The notes: a model not told the origin generated them from the letters alone. DNA of 64,000 nucleotides from Eutypa lata (GCA_022661535.1 JAKULF010000003.1:6448001-6512000); one strand, 5' to 3'. Shown: positions 38,118 through 51,517, counted from the stretch's first letter. Translations and numbers: made by a program.

Positions 38118-39441
38118 CTTTTAGTTAGGACTGGATGCTCGACTATATTGAATTCAAGAAACCGGGTGATGAGCAGGAAAGATAAAAAGGAAGTAAGAAA
38201 GGATATATTTGCGTCAGTGTCTAAAGCATTATCTATTAGTCGAGGGGGAACAGCCTGGTTAAAACGGTAAGAGTTAGGCACGGAGTAGAGGCTGAATAAT
38301 ATGCTGGGTGCTGGCTGGGGTTTAGTAATCCCGCGGTAGGTATAATACCTCTGGGGGATCTAGAGCTAACTACGAGCCCCCCCGTACGATCTCACTGAGA
38401 GAACTGTGGAGATGCTCTATATTTTGCCGAGGCATAACTCAGGTCCAAGCCGTCGAGCTTGGGGAAGCCGGAGCCGGGGTTCGGCAGATGTTCAGCGATG
38501 TTAGCGTACCTACCTACGGTACTCACCAACCAACCGGATGATCCGGGGTAAAAGCCTCTAAAAGATTACCTACCTAGGAGGTAGGTACAATACTTAGGTA
38601 GTTAACGGATGCCACGAATTATACATACATCTATGACAGGACAAACATTCTACGTACGCACTTTGTGATACCATCAATATTAGTACGATCAAAAAGAAAA
38701 GACCTAATTCCAGTTGTATCTTTGCCATTAGCTTAACTACATACATATGGAGGTATTAATCACCTACTTATGTATGCAAAGCCTATATCAAGTACATCAT
38801 GCGAGGGTATCTGGGTATGAAGTTTCTTAAGTGGATTGGTCAATTAATTCCCGGCTGTAGATCTAAAGCCGAATAGTAGATACGTGGGAGCGATTTTCGT
38901 GTCCAGGACATCATCATTAACTCTGCAAGTCTTGCGATTTTACATGGAAATGGAGATGTTCGATGATCTCATGGGGTTTGTTGCACAACCATAGAGCGAC
39001 ATTGATAGGTTCGAACCACGTGTCCGTGCAAATAATAATATCGTGTACTTCGTAGTTACACGCATCTATATTCGCTGTGGTTACCAGTTGTGATACTTCA
39101 TATCGAGGCCTCAAGGCTGCATGCAGATCATATTGACATCTAACTATACCACAAATTAAGTACTTAGTCTTTTGATGACTCCCGAGATCCAGGGACCATC
39201 TTGTCTACACAGGGCAAGAATACCGAAACCCCGTGACTCCCCTAGCCGTCTATCCTCAAAACCATCCCTATACCTAGTCCGATAACTAGGAAATATCTAA
39301 ATACTCGTAGAAGATTAGTGCAAAACGAAGATGCTGATAGGGTCACATGATACCCTATAGAATATCATGCCCAGGCAAGTAACTAACTATGCACCACCCA
39401 AATTGAAACCAACCTACTAAGACAAAAGAATACCCCTCCAA
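38118..39441. other. Intergenic, no gene seen
   Basis: Thiolase promoter side next to 38118 and 3' flank of the GH128 gene. Several tacctaggtaggta-like microrepeats near 38500-38600. No ORF with family character. Confidence 0.5.
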
Positions 39442-40729
39442 CTACCACAACAGCACAACCACACCCGCAAGCACAGCGACAACCGCAACAAGCCCAGTCA
39501 CCGGGATTCCTCTCCTCATCCCAGCGGACTGGGGATCGACGCCCGTCGCAGAGCCGCCCAGATACCAGGACCCGACATCTGTCAGCTGGCCGTCGTCGCT
39601 GAGCATGGCGACGTTGGGGCCTACGTTGCTAGCCTCGGATCGGAAGGCGCCGAAGTAGCTGTAGCGACTGACGGAGTCGAGGCGGTCGAGGTACTCGGCC
39701 GACTGGTTGAAGAAGGCCTGCGTCGTCGCTAGGTCCTGGTCCGCGTATCCGTACTCTGTTACCCATTGGGTTACGTTGGGGAAACTGTGTGTGCGATTGT
39801 GCGTGTAAGTAAACGTGTGTGTGTGTGGTTATGGATGTGAATATATAAATGGGTGGGTAATATGCTCTATAAGCAGGTAGGTAGGCAGTCATGAAGAGGG
39901 AAGCACTCGCTTTACCCTGCCCTGACTGCCTTGCCTTGCTGAGGAAGTGAATGGCAGAAGAAGTTAAGCCAGCTAGACAGCCAGCCAGGAACAGGTAGGT
40001 AGATAGGTACAAGTGATCATATACTTACGCAGCAGAATAAGAACCCAAATGGCTCGCGAGCCCCTCAAAGTTGCCATACCAGTGAATATTGACAAAATCG
40101 TACGTGCAATTCCTCTTCCCCCCTTCCTTCTCCTCCTCATCATCATCACCCCCAGAACTCACCAGCTCCGAGCAGTTCCCCAAGAACTGCTGCAACCACG
40201 GGATCCCACCCCAGCCGCCCGTGCAAGCGGGGAGGCCCAGCTTGACGCCCCGCTGCGCCAGGGGCTCGATGTTCGCGACCCAGACCCGCGCCGCCGTCGC
40301 TGGGTCGACGTTGCTCCCGCCGTACGCGGCCGGGCCGTCCGGCTCGTTGAACGCTAGCACGTGCTTGATGGCGCGGCCGGCATCGAGCTGGCTCTCTATG
40401 GATTGCCGGAATGGCGCATCGTCGTCACTATCGGAGTTGGAGTTGTCGGGCGGTCCCCACAGCATCGGTACGAACTCGAAATCCTCCTGCGAGGGGGAGC
40501 TGGCGAAGGCCGTTGATGGCTCCCATTCGTAGTTGTAGTACCATGTGAGGTCTGACCCCGGTTGCGTCCAGGTTTGGTCGTCGCTGGGCCAGCGGGTGTC
40601 TGGGACGAAGACGAGGCCGCGCTTGGTGGGATTGGATGGCGATGAGGAGGTTGGCTCTGCTGATGAGGTACTTAGGAAGGTTATTATTGTTGAAGCGATG
40701 ATCGCCGCGGTGCTAGATGGGAGACGCAT
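39442..40729 (-). CDS. GH128-type glycoside hydrolase, Asl1-like, probable GPI anchor
   Basis: Secreted wall-associated protein. Two exons (40729-40029 and 39784-39442, intron 39785-40028) give 347 residues. The start at 40729 is chosen because it opens directly into a signal peptide (SSTAAIIASTIITFLSTSSA). The catalytic domain begins at KRGLVFVPDTRWPSDDQTW and contains the acid/base Glu in HVLAFNEPDGPAAYGG (near residue 126), DFVNIHWYGNFEGL, and the nucleophile Glu in QWVTEYGYADQDL after the intron. SRYSYFGAFRSE matches the family end. The C-terminus finishes in a hydrophobic run GLVAVVAVLAGVVVLLW after a small-residue region, as in GPI signals. GH128 enzymes cleave beta-1,3-glucan. Acidic, Asp/Ser-rich insert near SNSDSDDDAP. 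Substrate inferred from family. Confidence 0.9.
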
Positions 40730-43700
40730 CTTGGGAGCACGTATATCCAAACCAGTAAGTAAGCAAATAAGCAGATGATGAGCTAGCGAGTGAACGAGTG
40801 GATGGCTGCGTACGCCAGCGACTGCCGCGAAGAACGCGAAACCAAGAACCAGGTAATGGGAATAGGGGGAACTGGTTCAATAGCTGCTGACCTGACGTTG
40901 ACCCTTTCCGGTATTGATGATAAATTAGAACTGAGATTGCATTATTACTTTTTCAAGAACTTTCCAAAAAACACCAGTACTAATTATCACAAGGAAATGA
41001 ATCAAACGAAAGAATATTCTTGTAGAAGAATGACACGAAACTGCTCGTGAGGACTGACGATGCATGGATTGTAGGGAAAGAGGAAGAGAAAGGGATTCCC
41101 GATCCTGCCGGGAACAAAATACAACATGTCGGTGCCGGGTTTATTTATACATCGTCACCGCATTACGTGCAGAATTTATTGGAATTTTTGCAAGCCTTTA
41201 CCACAGCTCTGGATGCAGCTGAAAATTCCCAATGCTACGCTAAGTACATGTAGGTATGTCGGGTACATATTCTGCGGTGTTGGTAAGTCTCGGATGGTTC
41301 CAGGCCCTGTTTTGTCCAATAAGATGAGCAGCCGATGGACGCCACGCAACGAACTTCACCCTGTGAGATGTGACGGTCAGTCAGCCACATACATGATTGG
41401 GGGGTCTTTATCGAATTCAATGCAGTCGGCTGGCTTACTGGGCGTTCATGATTTCTTGGAATATTGTATAAGAGATAGGGGCGAGCTCAATATGATAAAT
41501 GAGCCATGGTTTGCAAGTTTAAGGGTCTGAAACAATCGACCAGTGTAGATTGCCTGTCGCACGATGTATGCGCCATCGCTCTCGGGACCTAGGTTGGTAC
41601 ACAGGTAGGCTTCAACAACAAAATCTGATGAGATATCTACCACGGTCAGCACGGTGTCAGTAATAATTGGATACGATGATTTCATCTTAGAGCGGGATCC
41701 AGGGACTGAAAGGCGCCGAGAGATACATATCAGCATCAGTAGTGTATTGCGATACGGCCAGGGTCGACGGTCATGAGTTGAAAAGGGGTCGTTCGAGATT
41801 TAACAAAGGAAGATGATCTCTGGCCAAAGGATTTTCTTCAAGGTAAGGTTTAAACCCCACATACTACTAATAAGGGCTTCACTAGATATCGCTATACAGA
41901 CGTCAGTTTGCTCTACATATTGATGCTGGCGGATTCCTAGAACAAAGTAGCAAACCGTTTGAATCTAAGAAATCTCCCCCTCAGGGACTTATGTCATCCA
42001 CTGGACATCGAGGATAGTGTACGCGAGATAGAAGTTTCTGTAGGGTCGAAATAACGCATTGATAAACGGCATTCTTCCTCATCACAAACAGGCAGGCATA
42101 GGTTGTTTCAAACCGCATATGTAAAGCCCTTAACACCAGTATGGTGTATCATAGACTAATAACCGTTCCCCTAGTAGATACCCGTGCCGCCGAAGCTGTA
42201 GTGCAGCCCGCCGATAGACAGCCTACATTACAATAGTATGCCTTTCGCCGTTAAAGACGTCGGTGTCGCGGGTCTAAAGATGGGTTGCGGTAGTAAATAC
42301 TACTGACCTTTCTACCCGCCAAAAGAAATCACTGCGCCATGCATCGGCCAGCTAATGTCCGCTGATACTGTGGTGGTGGGCAAGATGCAGTCTCGCAAGT
42401 GCTGCGGCTGTCAGAACCCCTTAGAACGGTACATCAATACCAATCCAACCCACGAGTCCCAGGCCCTTACTTAGGAATAACACTATAGTTATAGAGAAGC
42501 GAAGAACCTACACCAACAAAACCCGAGGCGATACTGTCCAGAAACGCTCGTTGTCGAGCTCCGGCTCGGCGGCGGGAGTTGCAAGCGACCCCGCCTCGAC
42601 TTCACTATCGGCACAGAACACCGGAGACTCGATACGACATCCGACATCCGACGGGAGTTCAACGGGGTCTACGGGGTGAGATTCTCGCTCGGAAGTGTCC
42701 AAAATTACAGTCTGCTAGTTAGTAGTCCACTCAACCTTCTTCGATACGCCCAGTGTGTTTTACGTACTCTGCCGCTGTAATCGAGGTTGTGAGTAAGGTC
42801 GTGCTGGATTCTAGGTGGGACTCCTTAATCTTGTGGGACCACGTAGCCGAAGCCGCTCGTCCGTAGGCGATACGATGCGAGCTGTTGTTGCACACCACGG
42901 TATGATCGCATCCAGCGGGATGCAGCACCGAGATGCCGCTTGATTTCTTTCCGCCTAACTACTAGGCGGCGGCAAGGTCCTCACGCTAATACACCGGCCG
43001 ATGCTATGCTAGAGGATTTGGCACAGAAGTTCTAGCGGTAACTCGGATGCCGGAGGCTTCCTGGGAAGTGTGCTACTGAAACTTGAAAGCGGAAAGAATG
43101 GCATTTTCCACCGAAACGCACTTTGGAAGATTTGCTGACTGCACCGGGGTCCATCTATCAGAGCTTGGCCACCAGCGGACTGGAGCGTGCAGCCCCCTTT
43201 GTGAGTGTATTAGGTTGCTAATGAGTGGTAGGTTGCCTTTCATTGAGTCGATTACCAGAGCAAGACTAGAATACAGGGTGAGGATCCTAGTAGCTAACTA
43301 GAGGAGGTTGGGGGCAGCACTCGAGGCGTTTTCTGCGTGGCTGAACCGTATCCTTTTACCTAAGTACCCCTGGTGCTGCTAGATCCGAAGCTCGAAGCAA
43401 TGAGGCGATGTCAACACTCGTGTATTCGTAAAGTTGGGGGAAGCCACGATATAGAGATGAAAACCCCCCACTGGGAAGAAGGCGATGTCTCCTGGAGCGG
43501 AGTCTCATCGTTCAATGTCAGTTACTACTCCGGTTATCTAGATTTTACCTTATCTCACGGGGAGGTTAGGTTTCGGCCGAAGGCTACTCAACGTGAAGAG
43601 TAGTTATTTTTCTTGCAGCCATATCGCTTCATGGTCCTCGGGAAATGCACTCGGAGCTCCCTGAGGTGGTTCCGGAACTAGATTCGTTCGGTACCTGAGT

Positions 43701-44927
43701 TTGGCGGCTGCTCATTTCGGGTCTCGCTTATACCCGCAGCATCGGTATAGACATTGAACGTTGAGCCTTTCGGCGTGAAGTAATCGATTGCTAATTTGAT
43801 AAGCCATTATTCCTCTATCACGGCAATGTCTTTGTACTGGTGAATGCTACCATCTCATATGTAGCATGATATATGAGCCCGGTAACTAACATGTCACTAT
43901 AAGCAGAATACCCTCCGCATCTTATTCGTAAAGCTTCTGACTCAACATCAGGAAGCGCACGACTTTCTTCAACACTTCCATGTTATCTTTAAGTCGTTTA
44001 GCTTCGGCATTCCTCTAATCCATTAACTAGAGGCGCGGCGTGCTTTAGTAACATGCACCTATTTTAGAGCGTGACGTCACATCCAGTGGGCTGCATTCTC
44101 ACAAATCCCGCTTTGAGGATGTTCGCTTACTTATTGGACTGGTCGGATGATTCCCATATGCGAAAAGGCAGGTAAGTACCTATGCTCAATACCGTGGTAG
44201 CTATGTGCTTCAAACCCCCAAAAGGGGGGAGTGTTCTAACTAAATTTGAGACTCGAATAGGAAATGGAGCTCGTCCCTTATTGGCCAGACTTATCTATAA
44301 AGGATTCCAGGGACGCTTATCCCGAGGGCGGAATGGTTAGCTGCATCCCTAGCACTAGAATATGTAGAGGTAGATCGTTGTAAAATTTGAGGATTACAGC
44401 GCCAAAGCACCACACCCAACAGAAGGGGAACCATGCTGAGATGAGATCGCCCGGCCATTCCCCGCGCTATTGAAAACAATCCAATCCTATCTCAGCAGCG
44501 TACTCGAATATACGCATGTTGACGTAGGTAGTGTAAGACCTAACGTTAACGACAGCTGTCGCTAATGTTCTTAGCTTAGGTCTATGTATGTAGGTATCTG
44601 GGCAATTATGGTATGTACTAGAGATAGATACTGTCAGCTTGAATCGTACACCATGTAAAATCTTTTTGCGTGCGAGTCTCAACAAATTGGGGTTTCCTGT
44701 GATACGCAAACCACGAAACACGCATATAACACAACATACATGCACACACCGAGAAATCTCGTCATACCAGAAGCCAAGCTAATAATATTTCCAAAAATTT
44801 AACACCCCCGCGGGACTGTCTGTCTATCTTACTTACCCCCCCCCCCCTTATACTAACTATCCTCTTTCCATCTTATCTATATTCCCCACCTTCCCTACCT
44901 ACCTAGGTAGCTCTTATCGTGTATGTG
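40730..44927. other. Gene-poor stretch (about 4.2 kb)
   Basis: No supportable gene on either strand. A minus-strand pair of frames near 42928-42508 can be joined by a plausible intron into a Ser/Thr-rich protein, but it matches nothing I know (see rejected items). The last 100 bases before 44928 contain a C tract and should hold the carbonic anhydrase promoter. Confidence 0.55.
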
Positions 44928-45866
44928 ATGCTCAAACCGCGCATTAATACTACCTCCACCTCTACCACCACCCGTCTCTCTCTGCTGCTCGCATCTTCGA
45001 AACCACGTCTACAACTTTTCACCACCATCCCATACCGCCCTCACGTTCGCCCACCACCAGAACAACCAATCCCACACACCTTCTCACGCAATTGCTCCAA
45101 CTCCAACTCCAACTCCAACCCCAACCCCAACCCCAACCCCAACAACCCACTACCACCCCACCAAGCAGCGCCGACACTAACCTACAACGCGACCATGTCC
45201 ACGGACGAGATATCCCAATACCTCGCACAAACGCACGACCAAGTATTCGAGCGAAACAAGACGTGGGCGACGGAGCAGCTAGCGCGGGACCCGTCCTTCT
45301 TCGAGAAGCTCACGGCGGGGCAGACGCCGGAGTACCTCTGGATCGGGTGCTCGGACTCGCGGATCCCGGCGGAGCAGATCACGGGGCTGCAGGCGGGGGA
45401 GGCGTTCATCCACCGGAACATCGCGAACCTGGTGGTCAACGCGGACCTGAACGCCATGGCGGTGATCGAGTACGCGGTGCGCCACCTGCGCGTCAAGCAC
45501 GTCGTGGTGTGCGGGCACTACGGGTGCGGCGGCGTCAAGGCCGCCATGACGCCCAAGGACCTGGGCCTGCTGAACCCGTGGCTGCGCAACATCCGCGACG
45601 TGTACCGCCTGCACGAGGCCGAGCTGGACGGCATCGCCACCGAGGACGCGCGGTACGATCGCCTGGTCGAGCTGAGCGTCGTCGAGCAGTGTCGGAACGT
45701 CATCAAGACCGCTGCCGTGCAGCAGAGCTATGAGCAGGATCACTTCCCCATTGTGCACGGGTGGGTTTTCGACTTCAAGGATGGCTTGCTCAAGGACCTC
45801 AAGATCGACCATGAGTCCATGCTGCATAGCATTCAGAAGATCTACAACCTTACTAAGGACAACTGA
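44928..45866 (+). CDS. Beta-class carbonic anhydrase, probably mitochondrial and cytosolic forms
   Basis: Interconverts CO2 and bicarbonate. Single exon, 312 residues from the ATG at 44928; the GTG nine bases upstream is not a start. The first 60 residues are Arg/Ser/Thr-rich and almost free of acidic residues, like a mitochondrial presequence. A repeat of Asn-Ser and Asn-Pro dipeptides (45095-45142) follows. The catalytic core begins at a second Met (45195, MSTDEISQYL), where cytosolic family members start. Zinc ligands and dyad are visible: WIGCSDSRIPAEQITG near residue 140 (Cys ligand, Asp-Arg dyad), and VVVCGHYGCGGVKAAM (His and Cys ligands). The end VHGWVFDFKDGLLKDL is typical. Strong GC3 in the core and repeat-poor 3' end. 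Dual targeting by alternative starts is an inference. Confidence 0.93.
   Translation: MLKPRINTTSTSTTTRLSLLLASSKPRLQLFTTIPYRPHVRPPPEQPIPHTFSRNCSNSNSNSNPNPNPNPNNPLPPHQAAPTLTYNATMSTDEISQYLAQTHDQVFERNKTWATEQLARDPSFFEKLTAGQTPEYLWIGCSDSRIPAEQITGLQAGEAFIHRNIANLVVNADLNAMAVIEYAVRHLRVKHVVVCGHYGCGGVKAAMTPKDLGLLNPWLRNIRDVYRLHEAELDGIATEDARYDRLVELSVVEQCRNVIKTAAVQQSYEQDHFPIVHGWVFDFKDGLLKDLKIDHESMLHSIQKIYNLTKDN
45095..45142 (+). repeat. In-frame hexanucleotide repeat (CTCCAA/CCCCAA)8
   Basis: Four CTCCAA units then four CCCCAA units encode alternating Asn-Ser and Asn-Pro dipeptides between the presequence and the catalytic core of the carbonic anhydrase. The hexamer length keeps the frame, so unit number can vary without breaking the gene. 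Confidence 0.9.
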
Positions 45867-46808
45867 GAGGACGTAGATGAGTATGTAGTTATTCATGGTC
45901 TGGGCTTTTCGACACTGAACCGTTAACTGTCACATCATTCTGTGGGACGGGCGAGGATAGCTAGAAGCAAGCGAAAACAAAAGGCAGCCAAATTTATCAT
46001 CTGGAATCATTTTACTGTATTAGTTCGGCGGCACAGCTTCTTCTGAAGCTGTTCATCGCCATTGTTCTATCCTGCCTACGATAGGAATCGCGGGTGTTTG
46101 TGGTATCTATAGGTGTAACATGCTTTGAACATACACTTCTGTATTTTGGGAGGGCGAGCATTTCGTTGCTGAATACAGGCAGTAGACGGCTGGCCATTAT
46201 ACAAGCCCGAAGTTGCGGTGATGTTTTCTCCCCCGAGAGGAATTAAGAGAAAAATCAAAAACAAAATCCCGATTTGTATCAATCAATCAATCATCATCTA
46301 GGTTCAGCAACGCCCCGCTGAAAAAAACAAAAATCATAAAGCCAGTAGAATCGTTACTTATCCATCAACACCCGTGATTCTTGACCACTTTGTAATCAAA
46401 AGTAGTTTTTTCGTGACGTCCAATTAGCCTCGATGTGCTTTAATCCCGAATTCGCAGCTAAGACATGTTTGTTGCAACCTTCGTATTTTCCGGCCGATTA
46501 CTATATGTAGGGTAATAGGGGGGGTTCATGTGACCCCTATAAGCCTCGGTAGTGGCACGACGCACAACATGAAACATCATGTAGCATATCGTCTGTACCT
46601 GCAATGGAACCGTCAAGTTCTCTGCCAGCCAGTCGACGTCGTAGAGTATAGGTAGCGAACAGCGAGCGTCTTTCCCGGCATTGCTTCTGCTATCTCCATG
46701 CCCAAACTTTCTTCAGGCAAGCATGTGGTTGGATAGGTACGTAGGTACGTAGGTAGGTAATGAGTGAGCACTATTCTTCGTTCTTCATCTAGAAGTAGTA
46801 GCATCAGC
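45867..46808. other. Intergenic (convergent), no gene seen
   Basis: 3' flanks of the carbonic anhydrase and GT90 genes. No ORF with family character. Short gtaggtac repeats near 46740. Confidence 0.5.
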
Positions 46809-48394
46809 TCAGTCCTCCTCCCCATCGTTGAGATCCGGCTCGAAGAAGCCGTGCTCAAAGCTCGCCTTCTGGCGGAAGGCGAAGCGCTCCCAGCTGACGC
46901 CGCGCCGCACCTTGGTCCCGTTCTCGAACGTGTCGTACCGCTGGGGCTCGAACGCCATCACCGACTTCCACGTGTGGAACATCTTACGCCAGTAGCAGGC
47001 CTCGGCCGCCGGCGTCAGGTACCGGTCCCGGAAGATGCGCACCGACTCGGCTGCGATGCGCCGCGACTTGTCCTGGTCTCGGACGAGCGTCGTCATCGTC
47101 TCGTCGAGGTCCGTCCAGTCGCGTTTCACTTTGACGTAGTTCTATTAGGGACATGAGTTAGCTAGTGCACCTAGAGGTAACGGAAGGTGATGGGTAAGAA
47201 ATGTAATGGACTAACCTGGTGAGGCCCGTTATCCTTCAGAAGCGGATAATAGTGCGCGACGTATTCGAGATCGTGAATCACAGGAACGCTGTTGCAGTTG
47301 TGCAAGTAACGAAGACGCCCACTCCACGAGTTGCCCTCGGTGTGCGCCACGTACTTGTAGCGGCAGAAGTCCGTCATGGCCAGAATGTTGGTACGGTTGT
47401 GCCAATCGATAGCCTCGACATCGCTCCAGGATTTCATGGACGAGGCGTTCACAAGGCCCTGCCGCAGGCCCGTGTTGACCGCCAGGCTGCCGCGCCAGCT
47501 GAGCTTCGTCTCCTTGTCCTCGAACCCGTTCCTGTACTCGGCCTCGAGCTCCCGGACGTCCTCGCGGAAATCCACGTAACCCCCTACGCCGTCGTCGGGG
47601 TACGACCACCCGTCGAAATCGGGCATGACCCAGAGCCAGGGGTTGCCCTTGGGGCGCGACCACGCCCACCGGATGCGGTCGGCCTGCTTCTCGCCTAGGT
47701 CGGCCTTGTCCTCGATGTCGAAGACGAACTCGATGTTGGGGATGGACCGCGGGTTCGGGACTGCGCTCAGCGCTCGGTACATGTTGGCGAGGGCCGCGAG
47801 CCCCCGCGACCGGTCCGGCTCCCCCTTAACCTCCTTGATCACGTACAGCTCGCCGTTGTGGATCATGCAGTGGAATTCGCCGTGGCGCCATGAATCCACT
47901 GCGCCTTTCTTGTCCGGTTGGATGTCCTCCTGCGTTAGCTTCCGGTTCTCCTTCAACATGTGATCGCGCGCCCGATCGAGCTCGTGATATAAGTCGGGGA
48001 AAGCAATCTGCGATATTCATGTTAGAAAGATCTTATCCATAACAGATGGATGCATGCATGATGCGGGGGGAAATGGGCATGGACATACCTGACACTGTTG
48101 GTCTGATAGCCCGAAATTCAGCTCATCCCTTTCAAGGTCAAATTCCCATCCCAACTCAACCGGTGGCAGCTTCGGAGGCTCCTGAGCGGGAGGTTCCGTA
48201 GGCTTTTCATCGGTCTTTGGCTTCTCGAGCACCGGCGGCGGTGGCGGTGGGGGGCGACCAAATCCGGGATGCCAGATGCTGAATGTTATGACTACGAGCA
48301 GAATCGTGGGCAATAGCCAATGTATGCGACGTTGAAATAAGGCCATTGAGGTTTCCGGAGCCCGCTTCTGAGGCGGCGTGGTTCCACGATACAT
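46809..48394 (-). CDS. GT90 (CAP59/capsular-related) glycosyltransferase, type II membrane protein
   Basis: Golgi-type xylosyl/glycosyltransferase related to the KDEL-motif and Cryptococcus capsule group. Three exons (48394-48089, 48007-47216, 47141-46809) encode 476 residues and the joins keep frame: LSDQQCQ-IAFPDLYHEL and DNGPHQ-NYVKVKRDW. A single N-terminal helix (residues about 24-41, WLLPTILLVVITFSIW) and a Pro-rich stem (GRPPPPPPPVLEKP) precede the catalytic domain. Family motifs include MPDFDGWSYPDD, KLSWRGSLAVN-GLRQGLV, ILAMTDFCRYKYVAHTEGNSWSGRL and CNSVPVIHDLEYVAHYYPLL, the last three being the conserved donor-binding end of GT90. The tail ends FFEPDLNDGEED. The start at 48394 gives a short basic cytosolic segment before the helix. 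Probably adds xylose or similar sugars to wall glycans; donor not determined. Confidence 0.92.
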
Positions 48395-51300
48395 TTCTTT
48401 CTCTCCTGCCTTGTGCGAAGTGGGCGTTCTATTTATAATATAAGTATCTCTCGCCCTTCGGCTAGGAATGTATAATGTTTGTTTGCCCCAGATAATGATA
48501 AAAAAGGGATCAGCACTATGATGTGATGAAAGGTGGGTGAGGGAGATAGGTAGGTAAAAGTATTATAATTCCGAACTACAGGGCTTTGGTGCGGGACATT
48601 ATTCTCAGTCGCAATTAAATGAAAAAAAAAAGGGCAAACAAAGGACTATTACAATGAAATAAAAGATAACTAGGCAGTTATTTGGTTACACGGGTTTTGC
48701 AGGCCGAATCTAAATAAGGAAGCGATACGAAGTAGCAACCAAAAGAGTGAGTGAGTGAGGGATCTTGAAGACCTAACGAAGTGAGTGTGGTGAGGTAAGA
48801 AATTAAGTTGGTAGTTGGTGGAAGAGGCACAAGGCAGGAAGATGCGGGAGAAGCCTGATAGATAATGCAAGTTGGTTTGGCATGTATGTAGGTATTGTAT
48901 TGTACATGAAGCAGGCGAATCCCATTCGGATTGCCTTGCCCCTCTGCCTCTGCCCTTGCCCTTCTTCTTCTTCTTCTTACCCCTACCCTGCCTGAACCTT
49001 ACCCTCGCTCGCTTGCTCTGAATCAACTTATCCATGCATACCATACCTCTGGTTGTCTGGCCCGCACCTCGCCCTCTTCAAGTCCCTTTTTTCCCTTCAG
49101 ACTTTCTCCGTGTGAATGGGAATGGCATGATAAATGGGGGCCTTTCAGGGGTCTAAGGGGAACCACATTTCAAGGGTTATGATAGGGCTAGAAACGGCTG
49201 CCCCCTGGTTCCATTATATGAGAGACCGGGTACTTGTGGGGTTATAGGCTTAAACAAGCAATGTTCCTCTTATGTACCTCATATCTTCGATCGGATCTGC
49301 CCTAGGTAGCTGGGCTGGCGATACGAAGAATACAGACAGCAGCAGTCCTTTTACGGAGAATTTCGTCCTAACTAATAAGTTGTTGATAGTTGGTTCACTT
49401 ACTAACGGATACATACCTAGGTATGTAGGCAGTGCTTTGTAACACGAAGAAACCAACAGAGCACCAGTAACCTAATAATAAGATCTTTACAAATCTCCGC
49501 TCATAAGAAAGTTCATAGGGAAGTCGTACATACCTACCTACATATGTCATCGTACACTACATCTTAATAATAAAATAAAACAAACTGTAGGGGAGACAAT
49601 AACACCAGAAGATCAGGCCGGTGGGTGAATCATGATACTTGTCTTAGACATCAAAGGGCTTCTCGGTAAATTGCGGCGCGGTCGCGACTCCTGCGACATA
49701 ACAGCCAAGCCCAACACAATATACATACATAAGGGAAATAGCTGACAGGCTGAGATGTAGGAATCAATTCCAATCCAAACGGGCGGTGTTCAGACATCCT
49801 TCTTCTATATCCGTACAATGCACGGCATACATAGTGAGGTAGTAAGTAGATCATATGTAGGTAATCAGGCAATGCATGGCAACCGGTTAGTCGCACACAG
49901 GATTGGCTATTGGGCCTTGTCCTTAAGTGACTGCCTATTTCGAAGATAGGATAATAATTGGTCGATATGGTATCACCACCCCTTACATGCAACCCTCCAG
50001 ACTACTAATTAAAAGAAAGCAGCACGGCATTTGCTAAAAATTAATCTGTATTGAATTCTGCGACCCCTAAATGCCGACCGAGACGGCGAAGAATTGTATA
50101 CTACGTAACTACGTTTGCGGTGATGTGATGTGCTCAGGTGCTGTGGTACAAAAGAAGCAAACAACCAACAACATGACATTAGTTACATACTTCTTACATC
50201 CAAAACTAGCGCTGTCAGGTCTCGTCGCGCTTTAATAGTAAAATCCACTAACTTAACTACATCCCTAGTCTTTGTCAGGCACTTGCACTTCATAACAATT
50301 CCGGAATCCGATGTCTAATAACAATATGCAGTTATAGGTACCTCGGAATACCTGTGTCGTGGTCCAGATGGTTGGTAGCAAACGATACCTTTTTAAGCAG
50401 GCCGGTCATGCAGTACCTATACCTAACTGGCATTTCAACAAGATCGATTAATTAACAATTAACAAGATTGGTATTTCGTTTAATAAATAACTGAAGCACG
50501 GCATTTACCCCTTATATTAACATCTACAACCTCTTTATCTACCTACCCGTCTGCCAGTGTAGGAGGTAGTAACACAGCAGGATGCAGAATATTTTTCTTC
50601 AGGTAGCAATTTCAAGAGCTCGCCAGCTCGCATTGCAGTGCTCTTATTAGCGCTATAACTAACTAGAGCTCTAGAAACCTCTAGGCTAGCCGCACCCGCA
50701 TTCGCTGACTTGGCCTCAACCAACCATTCGGCTGGACAACCCTAGCTCACCGGCGTTCTTCTATACTTAGGTAGCCGAGGGGCTGCTTGTCATCCCATAA
50801 ATGGTAAAAGGTTCGTATCCCCTTAGCCCTAACTACAGTATCTCCTTCTCCCTCGTGTCTGAAAGTGTCCCATTTTTGAAACCCCTGCTAGTTGGCGGGG
50901 CAAGTGGACTGTAGAATGGCAGAAACGGCATTGATAGAATTTTTTTTTTGAAAAGCGAAAACTTCGGACGAAGGATTCAGCTCTTGGACCGTCTCGGAAC
51001 TTACCGGATGGCCTAATCAGCTAGTTGTATGATGGAATTTGAGGCTCTCGAGATCGACATGAGATCGTCATTTTTATGCTTTTCGGCTCTAGCCCTAATC
51101 ACATACTTCCATAGCGTACCTAACTAGAACCTAGATAATTATTTCATATTTCGAGTGCATATGTGCAAACTTGACTATCCGCTTCAGCCGCCCTTGTACG
51201 GTATACACTAGGTAGTTAGACTAGATGGTCCTGTTTTGTTGATGCCCGCCATGGAACCGAGGTATCGCTCCCAGCTCCGTAACTTATTCCCGTCACCGCC

Positions 51301-51517
51301 GGAATTTCCCTCTTCGCACTAACTCTTGTTGCCGAAAGCTAAAGCAACTACAATGGACACGAGTTCTCGCAGAGTAAGAAAGGCGGCGCTTGAGCCTTTG
51401 GGTAGGAATGGAGCTACCAGTGTCGCAGTCGCCCCCCATCGGATAGAAGGGGGCAAAAGGTGTCATTCGCAGCCATTCTCCGTTGCAGATAAGCAGTAGA
51501 TTGACCTCACAGGTAGG
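48395..51517. other. Gene-poor stretch (about 3.1 kb)
   Basis: Next to 48395 lies the GT90 promoter. Low-complexity purine and pyrimidine runs near 48960-49000 produce spurious Lys-rich frames. I see no exon chain, RNA gene or transposon. Confidence 0.55.

Noticed and set aside
42508..42928. Two minus-strand frames joinable by a plausible intron into a Ser/Thr-rich protein
   Set aside because: No start codon context, no recognised family and no second intron to confirm it. Kept only as a candidate for RNA-seq.
45092..45733. 213-codon alternative frame over the carbonic anhydrase
   Set aside because: Out-of-frame shadow in GC-rich coding sequence; the zinc-ligand frame is the true one.
48931..49182. 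Lys/Arg-rich or Leu-rich frames from a CTT/AAG run
   Set aside because: Low-complexity repeat translated in both directions, not a gene.
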